Assembly: GCA_016793115.1 (NCBI GenBank)
Contig: JAEUIN010000102.1
Span: forward strand, 1 to 64,000
Length of the DNA: 64,000 nt
Origin: Planctomycetaceae bacterium
GTDB taxonomy: Bacteria; Planctomycetota; Planctomycetia; Pirellulales; PNKZ01
Direction: 5' to 3'
In this document: one piece after another, positions 32,621 through 40,988 of the stretch
Numbering within the stretch: the stretch's first letter is position 1
Layout of the letters: each line of letters starts with the position of its first letter
Program-made: the position numbers and the translations under genes
The notes under the pieces: generated by a model
Told to the model about the DNA's origin: nothing
The model's database searches: none
Seen by the model: only the letters and a program-made list of their open reading frames with translations

Positions 32621-34105
32621 GTGCGCATCGCCATCGGCGGCATTCTTCACGAAACTGCGACGTTCATCGATCGTCGCACTTCGCTCGCCGATTTTGAGCG
32701 TGGCCTGGGTCTGTTTCGCGGCGACGAGATCATCAAGCGTTTTACCGGGGCTAATATGTGCCCCGGCGGCTTTATCGCCGCGGCGCGGCGGCATGGATTC
32801 GATATCGCGCCGCTGCTCTGGACGTTCGCCTACCCATCGGGCCTTATCGACCGCACCGCTTATGCGACGCTTAAAGCCGAGTTTCTCGACCGGCTAAGGC
32901 AGGCCGAAGCTGACGGCGGACCAGTCGACGGAGTCCTACTCGATTTGCACGGTGCTATGGTCGTCGACGGAATCGACGACGCCGACGGCGACATGATCGC
33001 ATCGGTACGCGCCGCCCTCGGCCCGAATCGGCCGTTGCTTGTGACCACCGACTTGCACGGCAATCATACGCCGCTCCGCGTCGCCAACGCCGACGCCATT
33101 ATCGGGTACGACACCTACCCGCACATCGACATGGCGGAACGAGGAGAAGAAGCGGGGAATTTATTGGTGCGTATGCTCCGCGACGGCGTGCGCCCTCGTT
33201 CGGCGCTGCGGCAATTCCCTCTATTCTGGAGCGTGAAGGGACAGGTCACGGCTCATCCGCCGATGAACGAAGTGCTTAGTCGAGCCCATGAAATTGAGCG
33301 TCGCCCCGGTATCCTCAGCGTCACCGTCGCCACGGGATTTCCGTGGGCCGACGTGCCCGATGTCGGCGCTTCGGTGATTGCCGTCGCCGATGGCAATGTC
33401 TCACAGGCCCAAGCCGCGGCGGACGAACTTGGTGCTTGGATCTGGCAACACCGTGAACGCTGGCGCGCACCGCCCCTAGGCGTGCGCGAAGCCATCGCCG
33501 CGGGGGAAGCTGCGGGAAAATACCCGATCGTGCTGGCGGATCACGCCGACAACACCGGCGGCGGCGCGCCGGGCGATTCAACGGAAATCCTACGCACGTT
33601 CGTCGAACTTCAGTTGCAAGACGCTCTACTGCTGTACCTGGTGGATGCCGACGCTGCGCTCGCCGCTCACACCGCCGGCGCAGGAGCTTGCATCCGAGTT
33701 TCGCTTGGCGGTAAGTCGTCGCCGGTTCAAGGTCCGCCGCTGGACGTCGAGGCCGAGGTCGTCGCGGTGACCGACGGCGCGTTTGCATACGACGGCCCCA
33801 TGTACGCTGGACTGACCGGCAACATGGGCCGTTCCGCTTGGCTGCGGTTCGGTGGCGTTTCAGTAGTCGTCGTCACCGTTCGCGAACAACCGTTCGATCC
33901 GGCTTTCGCGCGGACGCTCGGTATTCGTTGCGACGCGATGAAGTATATCGCCGTGAAATCTGCGGCGCATTTCCGCTCCGGTTTCGAACGGATAGCCGGT
34001 TCAATTTACAACGTCGATGCCCGGGCCATTCTCACGCACAATTGGGGAAGCCTGCCGTATCGACGACGGACGCGCGCCGTATTCCCGGTAGAAATCCGCG
34101 AGTGA
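32621..34105 (+). CDS. M81-family (MlrC-like) metalloprotein
   Basis: A 494-residue protein starting at GTG 32621. The N-terminal DUF1485-type domain includes IAIGGILHETATFI, LLDLHGAMVVDGIDDADGDM, VTTDLHGNHTPLRVANADAII and GYDTYPHIDMAERGEEA, where the Asp/His residues form the predicted zinc site. The C-terminal part contains LADHADNTGGGAPGDSTEIL, typical of the family, and closes with NVDARAILTHNWGSLPYRRR-like sequence. MlrC was named for its role in microcystin degradation, but most relatives act on unknown small compounds. No signal peptide is seen. The enolase-superfamily and hydroxyacid dehydrogenase genes that follow suggest a catabolic pathway for an organic acid or lactam. Confidence 0.88.
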   Translation: MRIAIGGILHETATFIDRRTSLADFERGLGLFRGDEIIKRFTGANMCPGGFIAAARRHGFDIAPLLWTFAYPSGLIDRTAYATLKAEFLDRLRQAEADGGPVDGVLLDLHGAMVVDGIDDADGDMIASVRAALGPNRPLLVTTDLHGNHTPLRVANADAIIGYDTYPHIDMAERGEEAGNLLVRMLRDGVRPRSALRQFPLFWSVKGQVTAHPPMNEVLSRAHEIERRPGILSVTVATGFPWADVPDVGASVIAVADGNVSQAQAAADELGAWIWQHRERWRAPPLGVREAIAAGEAAGKYPIVLADHADNTGGGAPGDSTEILRTFVELQLQDALLLYLVDADAALAAHTAGAGACIRVSLGGKSSPVQGPPLDVEAEVVAVTDGAFAYDGPMYAGLTGNMGRSAWLRFGGVSVVVVTVREQPFDPAFARTLGIRCDAMKYIAVKSAAHFRSGFERIAGSIYNVDARAILTHNWGSLPYRRRTRAVFPVEIRE

Positions 34106-34141
34106 TCCAATACCGTCGGCAGCCGTCGCGAAGGCGACATT

Positions 34142-34936
34142 TTACATGCCGACGTTCGGCTGCGCATTAAGACCACCCAAGAAAAAATTGGCCTGCAGTT
34201 CGGCACGGCTGCTCACTTGAAAATGGGAGTGGATTTGCTTCGCATAGTCATTGACCGTGTGTTGGCTGATTCCCATTCGTTCAGCGATTTCTTTGTGGCT
34301 ATGGCCGGCCAACAAATAGATCAACGTCTGCCGTTCGCGCGGTGATAGGCGCAAGGTCGTTTCACGGACGGATTCGTTCAGGCCGTATTGATGGAGCCAA
34401 CCGGCACGCTGAAAAACGCAGTGCAAAACGGCCTTGTCACGGCGGCTAAACGGCTGTTTGTCGCAACGACGATGAAATCCGATGTTGCTCGAGTTGTAGC
34501 GGTCAAGTGGATGCACAGAAAGCAGAAACCACTCGAAACCGGTCGCACGCCAAGCGGCACTTAGTTCTTCGGAGTATTCCGGTGGAAACACCTCGCCGTT
34601 GCCGAATGTGACTCGACGCCCCTCCGCCATCGCCGAAAAGACCGACCGCATCCCGCGTGCGTTGAAGTCCGGCGAGGTTAGCACCGACAACACTCGTTGG
34701 CGCTCGCCGTTGGAACTCCAGCCACGCTCTTGCAAACAGGTCGTCATTACGTCATTCGGCACGTCTTGGCTGCTAATCGTGCTCGACCACATCCAGACGT
34801 CGGCTCCGATTAATTCCGCAATTCCTGAAGCGAAGTTCAACCTTCGATCGGCCAGATTGAGTCCGCTTGTCGGATCCGTCGCTGGGGCGATCAAATCGAT
34901 CATTCGCTCGACATCGCTTTGCTCAAATGTCGTCAT
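34142..34936 (-). CDS. LuxR-type helix-turn-helix regulator
   Basis: A 264-residue transcription regulator. The C-terminal domain (LRLSPRERQTLIYLLAGHSHKEIAERMGISQHTVNDYAKQIHSHF, given in overlapping pieces: LSPRERQTLIYLLAG, HKEIAERMGISQHTVNDY) is a LuxR/NarL-type helix-turn-helix. The N-terminal 190 residues have no receiver motif; they look like a small-molecule-binding or GAF-like domain (ASGIAELIGADVWMW, RATGFEWFLLSVHPLDRY). ATG 34936 is preferred over a longer frame with an unconvincing start. It is divergent from the enolase-superfamily gene, with 194 bases between them, so it probably controls that gene and perhaps the M81 gene, which converges on it from the other side. Confidence 0.83.
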   Translation of the reverse strand: MTTFEQSDVERMIDLIAPATDPTSGLNLADRRLNFASGIAELIGADVWMWSSTISSQDVPNDVMTTCLQERGWSSNGERQRVLSVLTSPDFNARGMRSVFSAMAEGRRVTFGNGEVFPPEYSEELSAAWRATGFEWFLLSVHPLDRYNSSNIGFHRRCDKQPFSRRDKAVLHCVFQRAGWLHQYGLNESVRETTLRLSPRERQTLIYLLAGHSHKEIAERMGISQHTVNDYAKQIHSHFQVSSRAELQANFFLGGLNAQPNVGM

Positions 34937-35130
34937 AGCTCGGCATACGGTGTGCGAAAGCTGAATGGGGATGTAAGTGCGATGGCAAACCATATCACAA
35001 ATCCGAGTTGGGCAGAGATACTTTTCGCTTGCCGCGCGAGCTTCCATAGCGACAATGTCCGCTGACCGATCGCGACCGTCGTCGTGCGCCGGACATCGGC
35101 CGGTTCTCGCGCTCGGCTTGCTCATTCGAG

Positions 35131-36354
35131 ATGCTCATGCGCATCACCGACGTTAAAGCCGTCTTGCTGACGGGGCCTTACAGCAACGATCCTTATATCT
35201 GCGCTTTGCGACCGCGTCGCAGCGCGGCATTTGTTGAGATCGCGACGGATACGGAACACATCGGCTGGGGCGAGACTTACGCCGGCTACTTTTTTCCGGA
35301 AGCGGTTCCGGAAATCGTCGAATTTTTTAAGCCGATTCTCATCGGCCAATCGCCCGACGACGTACACCTGCTTTGGAACCGTATGTACCAATGCGGCAAC
35401 TATTGGAACCGCGTCGGCCTTGGGACTGCCGTTATCAACGGTATTGAAGCCGCACTTTGGGATCTCCGAGGAAAGGCGCACGGTCTCCCCGTTTATGAGT
35501 TGCTCGGCGGGCGCAAACACGATCGGCTGCCGTGCTATGCCTCAGGCGGCCCCAGCAATTATCCGCAGTCGGAGCTAGCCAAAAAGCTCGACTTTTATCT
35601 CAGTCTCGGCTTCACCGGCGTCAAACTCGGGGCCGGAAGCTATTCGCGAGAGCAGGGGCGATTCACCCCGCGTTCGGCGATGGAGGCCGCCGACTTCGAA
35701 GGCGACAAAGTCGCTTTTGCTCGTCGACATGTCGGCCCCAACGTTCGCCTCATGCTCGATGGTCACATGGGTAACAATTCGCGAACGACCTGGGATCTCG
35801 GCACGGCGCAAGCCGTGATGAAAGCCGTCGAACCGGCCGGGCTATTCTTTTTTGAAGAACCGCTGCACTACACCGATCCTTGGGGCTATTCCGAATTGTG
35901 CCGAAGCTCGGCGGTGCCGATTGCCGGCGGTGAGTGCCTGACGGCGCTGTACGAATGGCGAGTCTTCGCCGAACGCGACTGTTTCGACATCGGCCAACCG
36001 GACGCGGCCTGGACGGGCGGGATCGGCGAATTCATGCGAGTTGCGGCATTGCTCGAAGGCCGCGGTCGCAAGATCGCGACGCATGCCGCCGGCGCCGGCG
36101 GAGCACTCATGCAAAATATCCACTGCGCGTTCGCCTGCGGCAACACGTTGATTTGCGAAGTCCTTCCCGCCCTCGGCGGAATCCATCTCGACATGCTGCT
36201 CGACGACGCCTTCCGCTTCGAAAGCGGCGACGTCTTGCCGCCGCTCGCGCCCGGTCTTGGCCTGAACCTCACGGACGACATCAAGAATCGCTATCCGTTT
36301 GTTCGCGGGAGCGGCGAGTTCAACAGCGTTCCGGGTAAAGTCCTCGTCGACTAG
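35131..36354 (+). CDS. Enolase-superfamily enzyme (mandelate racemase/muconate lactonising type)
   Basis: A 407-residue protein with the capping domain first (AAFVEIATDTEHIGWGETYAG) and the barrel after about residue 125. Metal ligands are visible in order: Asp in VRLMLDGHMGNN, Glu in FFFEEPLHYTD and Glu in IAGGECLTALYEW. The base candidates are Lys in FTGVKLGAGSYS (second strand) and His in KIATHAAGAGGA. These residues abstract a proton next to a carboxylate, in racemisation or dehydration of sugar acids. The K-x-x motif and His both being present suits a sugar-acid dehydratase. It is 77 bases before the D-2-hydroxyacid dehydrogenase gene, so the pair likely act in one pathway under the adjacent LuxR-type regulator. 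Confidence 0.88.
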   Translation: MLMRITDVKAVLLTGPYSNDPYICALRPRRSAAFVEIATDTEHIGWGETYAGYFFPEAVPEIVEFFKPILIGQSPDDVHLLWNRMYQCGNYWNRVGLGTAVINGIEAALWDLRGKAHGLPVYELLGGRKHDRLPCYASGGPSNYPQSELAKKLDFYLSLGFTGVKLGAGSYSREQGRFTPRSAMEAADFEGDKVAFARRHVGPNVRLMLDGHMGNNSRTTWDLGTAQAVMKAVEPAGLFFFEEPLHYTDPWGYSELCRSSAVPIAGGECLTALYEWRVFAERDCFDIGQPDAAWTGGIGEFMRVAALLEGRGRKIATHAAGAGGALMQNIHCAFACGNTLICEVLPALGGIHLDMLLDDAFRFESGDVLPPLAPGLGLNLTDDIKNRYPFVRGSGEFNSVPGKVLVD

Positions 36355-36431
36355 GTTTCAGCCCGACGCGCCGTAATGATTCGCATACGAATCGGTCAGT
36401 TTCAACTCACCCAATTTTCGCTCTTCGGCTC

Positions 36432-37448
36432 ATGTCTATCGTCGTCGACGTTCGCCTTCGGCCCGACTCCATTCGACGTCTCGAATCCGTAAGCGGCAGA
36501 ATGGTGCATGTCTTTGAGCCGCAAGCGCTCATGTCGCCGCCCCGCGCTCTCCCTTCGGAAATCGCGCGCGAAGCTGAAGTCCTTCTCTGCCTGCTTCCGC
36601 CGACGAATCACGCCGAGATGACCTCGTTGCGGTTCATCCAAGTTTCTTCGGTCGGATACGCGCAGCTTTACGATAAGAATCTTGTCGAGCGCGGCGTACG
36701 CGCGGCCAATGCGCGCGGCGTCTATGACACGGCCATTGCGGAATGGAACGTGGCGATGATGATCAATCTCGGTCGTGACTTGCGAACGATGATCCGCAAT
36801 CAGGAGGCGGCTAAATGGGACACCAGCGGACGTTTTCAGCACGAGATTCGGGGAAGCGTCGTCGGCATTTGGGGCTATGGGGGGATTGGCCGAGAGACGG
36901 CGCGCCTCGCCAAAGCGCTTGGCTTAACGGTTCACGTGTTGACTCGCCGCGAAGTCGGGCCGCGCGGAGACGTCTTCTCAGTGCCTGGAACCGGCGATCC
37001 CGAAGGCATCTTGCCCGACCGAAAATTCAAGGCCGGGCAGGAGCTTGACTTTCTTAGCGGCCTCGACTTTCTCATATTGGCGATGCCGATCACTTCGGCG
37101 AGTCGCGGTATTGTCGGCAACCGGGAGCTACGAGCGCTTAAACAATCCGCGTTCTTGCTGAATCCGGCCCGCGGCCCGCTCGTTCAGGAAGAGTCCCTGC
37201 TCCAAGCGCTCCGCGAAGGATGGCTTGCCGGAGCCGCGCTCGACACCCACTTCCAATACCCGCTTCCTCCTGAGCATTCCCTCTGGGCAATGCCGAACGT
37301 GATCCTCACGCCCCACATTTCCGGCTCTGACAAAGGTCCGCACTTCCTTGACCGATTTTGGGATATCGCGATTCACAACGTGGAGCAATTCTACCAGGGC
37401 AGGCCACTTTGGAATGAATTGACGCCGTCGGAGCTAAACGGCAACTAG
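36432..37448 (+). CDS. D-isomer 2-hydroxyacid dehydrogenase family protein
   Basis: A 338-residue NAD-dependent enzyme. The cofactor fold has GSVVGIWGYGGIGRETARLA (glycine motif at about residues 145-155) but the usual acidic residue after the next strand is replaced by TRREVG, hinting at NADP use. Substrate and catalytic motifs are VSSVGYAQLYDKNL, LLNPARGPLVQEESL (conserved Arg), the Glu region ALDTHFQYPLPPEH and His in ILTPHISGSDKG. It would oxidise or reduce a 2-hydroxy/2-keto acid in the cytoplasm. Position after the enolase-superfamily gene fits processing of the 2-keto acid that a dehydratase would make. Confidence 0.88.
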   Translation: MSIVVDVRLRPDSIRRLESVSGRMVHVFEPQALMSPPRALPSEIAREAEVLLCLLPPTNHAEMTSLRFIQVSSVGYAQLYDKNLVERGVRAANARGVYDTAIAEWNVAMMINLGRDLRTMIRNQEAAKWDTSGRFQHEIRGSVVGIWGYGGIGRETARLAKALGLTVHVLTRREVGPRGDVFSVPGTGDPEGILPDRKFKAGQELDFLSGLDFLILAMPITSASRGIVGNRELRALKQSAFLLNPARGPLVQEESLLQALREGWLAGAALDTHFQYPLPPEHSLWAMPNVILTPHISGSDKGPHFLDRFWDIAIHNVEQFYQGRPLWNELTPSELNGN

Positions 37449-37519
37449 AAGGGCGTCAGATGGGCTTGGGCCGCCGTAAACAAATCATAGGTAATCTGAC
37501 TCATCGATGCTTCATTCGA

Positions 37520-39082
37520 TCACTTGGCAGTGGCCAAGACATACTTGACGGCGTCTCGAACCGTCGGATCGGGGTCGTCGCTCATTTTTTCGAGCGCGGC
37601 CCGCGCCGTCGTGCCCGCCGAGCCGCTCGCGCCGATCGCTTCAACGGCCGCGAGCCGTACGTCGGAACTCTTGTCCGCCAACGCCGCGGTCAACGTCGCT
37701 TGAACTTCCGCGTTTTGAGGAGCGATCATGGCGAGTGATTGGAGCGTCACGATCCGGATGCGGTGATCCGAATCGTTGGCCAGCGGCAGCAGACTCGATA
37801 CGGAATCGGCCGCAGCGGGGCCCAAGCGGCCGAGCGTCGCCACGGCATAGCCGCGCAGCTTCGGTCGCTCTAGCGCTTTGATCAGTCGCGGCACCGCGTC
37901 GGCCTTCATCTCGGCCAAAGCCTGACGTACCACGCCGGCCACCGCTTCATCAGCCATTGCGTCGACCAAGGCCTCGGCTACGCGGAGATCGCCCGTTTTG
38001 AGATCGACGAGTGAACGAGCCGCGACGGCGCGTAAGCGAGGATTTTCACCTTGGAGTGCAGCCAGAAAGAGTTCGACCGCGGCCGCACGCCCTGCGGCGT
38101 CGTCGGGTTGGTGTTTCGTCACAGCCCAGGCGGCGACGAGCCGCACTAGCTCGTCGGAGTCGGCGGTAAGCGGCTTCGCCGCGACGACGATATCCGCGGC
38201 GGGAGCGCCGCTCATAACTAACGTCCAAATCGCCGCAGCGCGAGTGCCGGCGTCGGCGTCTTTGGTGAGCGAAGCAATTTTGGCTGCGGCGGGTGCGGAC
38301 GCGGCTCCAATGTGCCCCAAAGCAAGCACCGCTTCGCGGCGCGTTTCCGGACGTTCGTCCGCCAGCGCTTCGGTCAAAGCCGGCACGGCATCAGCCGCGT
38401 CGGGACCAATCTCGGCCAAGATGCGGCATATCCAGTAGCGGGCTTCCGGATGCTTCATCCCTTCGATCAGACGCGGCACGCCGGCCTTGCCGACTTCGGC
38501 CAAGGAATGCAGCGCGGGAAGAACTTCCGCTGCGGAATGAGTCGATTCGAGAACGTGTAAGAAGAGCGGCAAAGCTTGATCAACCGGGAGGTGCAGACGG
38601 CGGATCGCTTTCACGGCCTCCCGGCGAACGACCGCGTCGGGGTCCGTGATTCGCGCGACGACTGCGGAAGACGCGGACTGAGCCGGCTCGCCGATCATGC
38701 CGATGGCGTAAAGCGCGTAAGCCTTCACGCGCGGCGAAGAATCTTCGGTCGCCTTGACCAGTGCGGGGAGGGCGGAAACGGCCGCGGGACCGATCGCACC
38801 GAGCGCGCGGGCGGCGTGAATGCGGGTCTCTTCATCCGCATCAGAAACCAGCGCGGCTAAGGGAGCAATCGCTGAGGCCGCCTCCGCTCCGGAATCACCG
38901 AGTGCATCGATCAGCGGCAGACGATCGGCGCCGGCCGCCGCCAGCAACTTCTGAACTTTCGCGGCGACGTCCGCCGTCGGAGCGGGCGGAGGGCCCGGAG
39001 GCAGCGGCGGCTGCGCCATGACCGACGGAACACAAAGTGCGAGAACGCCGGAAAAAACCGTTAAATAGGATGCGCCGCGCAT
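37520..39082 (-). CDS. Secreted HEAT-repeat protein
   Basis: A 520-residue protein with a signal peptide (SYLTVFSGVLALCVPSVMAQ) and a Pro-rich linker, then about 13 HEAT-type helical pairs to the end. Examples are VSDADEETRIHAARALGAIG, TEDSSPRVKAYALYAIGMIG, LADERPETRREAVLALGHIG and LADKSSDVRLAAVEAIGASG. The repeat unit is about 38 residues with conserved Asp-x-x-Val-Arg-x-x-Ala-Ala-x-Ala-Leu. Such solenoids bind partner proteins; PBS lyase-type HEAT proteins are common in Planctomycetes. No catalytic domain is seen. It is transcribed leftward, convergent with the hydroxyacid dehydrogenase gene. Confidence 0.87.
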   Translation of the reverse strand: MRGASYLTVFSGVLALCVPSVMAQPPLPPGPPPAPTADVAAKVQKLLAAAGADRLPLIDALGDSGAEAASAIAPLAALVSDADEETRIHAARALGAIGPAAVSALPALVKATEDSSPRVKAYALYAIGMIGEPAQSASSAVVARITDPDAVVRREAVKAIRRLHLPVDQALPLFLHVLESTHSAAEVLPALHSLAEVGKAGVPRLIEGMKHPEARYWICRILAEIGPDAADAVPALTEALADERPETRREAVLALGHIGAASAPAAAKIASLTKDADAGTRAAAIWTLVMSGAPAADIVVAAKPLTADSDELVRLVAAWAVTKHQPDDAAGRAAAVELFLAALQGENPRLRAVAARSLVDLKTGDLRVAEALVDAMADEAVAGVVRQALAEMKADAVPRLIKALERPKLRGYAVATLGRLGPAAADSVSSLLPLANDSDHRIRIVTLQSLAMIAPQNAEVQATLTAALADKSSDVRLAAVEAIGASGSAGTTARAALEKMSDDPDPTVRDAVKYVLATAK

Positions 39083-39238
39083 CGAGCAACTCCCTCACTT
39101 CGCTGCCGAACAAGGTTGACTGTTTTACACGGGGTGCGATTCGGCTTATTGTACTTCGCCGTTCCGCATGTCATCATCGTAACTCGACGGTTTATCGGAA
39201 TCTGCGCCTGATCGAGAATTGAGTGCGGAGTTTGCTCC

Positions 39239-39928
39239 ATGAGTTCGCATCGTTGCATCCTGCTTTTCCTTCTGTCGGCGACTACGAGCGTTTTAGCTCA
39301 GCCGTATCCCTATCGCCCCTGGGGCGCGGGTTACTACGGCGGCGGCGGTTATGGCTACGGATGGGGCGGTGGCGCGACGCCCGCCGGCGCGACGGCCACC
39401 GGCTACGGTAATTTGATCGCCGCTCAAGGCGCCTACAACCAAATGACGGCCGCAGCGATGAAGGACGTGCAGGCAGCGAAGTCGATGGCGCTCGACAACA
39501 AACTCAAGAGCGCACAAACCTACGACGAAATGCGTCAGATCAATCAGCGGTGGGTCGACGACAAGAAAGCCCGCGAAGCCGCTGCTTACGCCTCAAATGT
39601 TCCGCCGCCGAAGCGTCCGCGGCTAACTCCCTCGCAACTCGATCCGGTTACCGGGCACATCAATTGGTTGCCGCTGCTCATGAATCCGGCGTTCGCTCAA
39701 TTTCGAGCCGAAATTCAAGTGCTCTTTACGCAACGTGCTCATGATCCGTCGAGCGTATCCTATTCGGCCGTTCGGCAGCTTACCGATCCGATGCGCGACT
39801 TGCTCGACACGATGCACGGGCAGGTGGAAACGAATGAATTCTTCGCGGCGCGTCACTTCATCGATGCCGTCGCCGAAGAAGCCCGTCATAGCGGCTTTGA
39901 AGATCACGCCGCGGTTTCGGTAAACTAG
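39239..39928 (+). CDS. Secreted protein of unknown function with Gly/Tyr-rich N-terminus
   Basis: A 229-residue protein. A signal peptide (CILLFLLSATTSVLAQ) is followed by a Gly/Tyr/Pro-rich stretch (YRPWGAGYYGGGGYGYGWGG), then a helical region (AYNQMTAAAMKDVQAAKSM and QTYDEMRQINQRWVDDKKARE) and a C-terminal part with INWLPLLMNPAFAQFRAEIQ and a VETNEFFAARHFIDAVAEEAR helix. I recognise no family. The Gly/Tyr start and the helical centre recall other small secreted planctomycete proteins. It is divergent from the HEAT-repeat gene and has its own terminator downstream. Confidence 0.72.
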   Translation: MSSHRCILLFLLSATTSVLAQPYPYRPWGAGYYGGGGYGYGWGGGATPAGATATGYGNLIAAQGAYNQMTAAAMKDVQAAKSMALDNKLKSAQTYDEMRQINQRWVDDKKAREAAAYASNVPPPKRPRLTPSQLDPVTGHINWLPLLMNPAFAQFRAEIQVLFTQRAHDPSSVSYSAVRQLTDPMRDLLDTMHGQVETNEFFAARHFIDAVAEEARHSGFEDHAAVSVN

Positions 39929-39984
39929 CCGCCTCGCTTCGAGGTCGCAGAACGGGTCTGATCGCAGCGACAAGAACGATATAC

Positions 39985-40029
39985 GTAGCCGAGTTTCGCC
40001 CTTCAGCGGAACTCGGCTACTTTGTTTTT
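39985..40029 (+). terminator. Intrinsic terminator of the Gly/Tyr-rich protein gene
   Basis: A stem of 11-12 bp (39985-39996 with 40010-40020) followed by TTTGTTTTT. It overlaps the last codons of the convergent S8-like gene by a few bases. Confidence 0.8.
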
Positions 40030-40976
40030 GAGACCGCGAAAATCGAGTCGATCGCTCGCTTCGCATCCAGACGCCGGAAAGTAAGCCGGCTTTCCGGGTC
40101 GACGACGGAAACCCCGGTGCGCTGTAGGATTGCGAGCATCGCTTCGGGCAAGTTCTTACCGTCGCGGCGCCAGTCATAACCTGACTTCTCAATCGCTTCG
40201 CGCAGCAGCATAACCGTGCCGCAGACGATCGCGTTGGAACTGCTCGTCGCACGGGCCGGTACAACGAGATCGATCTTCGCATGCCGGTCTAGGTAAACAA
40301 CGTCCGCATCCGGCTTCACCGCACCGATCGCGAAGCAATTGGGTTGGCAAGCAGGCCAGGAAATACCGTCGGTAAACTTATGATTGCCTGCCGGTGCGCT
40401 GACCCACACGCCCAACTCGCGCAGCTTGGCTAGCGGCTCATCGATCTCGGTGGACACGGGCTCACCGTGAGCCAGATCGTCGACCGGGGCAAGATTTACC
40501 GTGGTAATGTTGAAGCGTTCATGGTTCTCAACGACCCATCTCAGAGCGCGCGCTAGAGACTTTGAGTCGGCGACTTTGCAGTGACAACATTCCAAACCGC
40601 GCACGATGGCGACCTGATTGTTGAACGCCACACCGCGGCGACCATCGAAATTAAGCGAAGAGGGAAAGCCGATCGTCGAGCCGTGATAACCACGGCCCTC
40701 ATGCTTTGTGTCGTCGTCGCCGTCGACGGCGTCGAAACGCACGGTCACCTTCGGGCGGCCGTCGGTCACGACGGACCACTCCGGCATATCGGGCTTGCAC
40801 CCGTCGTCGACAAGAGCAAGCGTTTGGTTAAGCCCAAAACTCATCTGATGGGTATAAGCCGACCAGACGTCGATGATTCCAGCACGGCGAAACTCCGTCG
40901 ATTGGACCGGCTCAAAAGCCGAAACGGTTGTCGTCAAGGCGAGGCTCAGAGCCCCGACTAGAGAGAAGTTGCGCAA
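40017..40976 (-). CDS. Secreted S8 (subtilisin)-like serine protease
   Basis: A 319-residue protein beginning at TTG 40976 with GAGG seven bases before it and a signal peptide (SLVGALSLALTTTVSA). The catalytic triad can be traced: Asp in TLALVDDGCKPD, His in GRGYHGSTIGFPSS, the oxyanion Asn in WVSAPAGNHKF, and Ser in ATSSSNAIVCGTVML. The motif around Ser (TSSSNAIVCG) departs from the usual GTSxAxP, and the segment between is short, so it may be a diverged or weak protease. It would act in the periplasm or outside the cell. It is 13 bases after the following barrel-protein gene on the same strand, so the two may form an operon. Confidence 0.75.
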   Translation of the reverse strand: MRNFSLVGALSLALTTTVSAFEPVQSTEFRRAGIIDVWSAYTHQMSFGLNQTLALVDDGCKPDMPEWSVVTDGRPKVTVRFDAVDGDDDTKHEGRGYHGSTIGFPSSLNFDGRRGVAFNNQVAIVRGLECCHCKVADSKSLARALRWVVENHERFNITTVNLAPVDDLAHGEPVSTEIDEPLAKLRELGVWVSAPAGNHKFTDGISWPACQPNCFAIGAVKPDADVVYLDRHAKIDLVVPARATSSSNAIVCGTVMLLREAIEKSGYDWRRDGKNLPEAMLAILQRTGVSVVDPESRLTFRRLDAKRAIDSIFAVSKTK

Positions 40977-40988
40977 GACAAATCCTCG

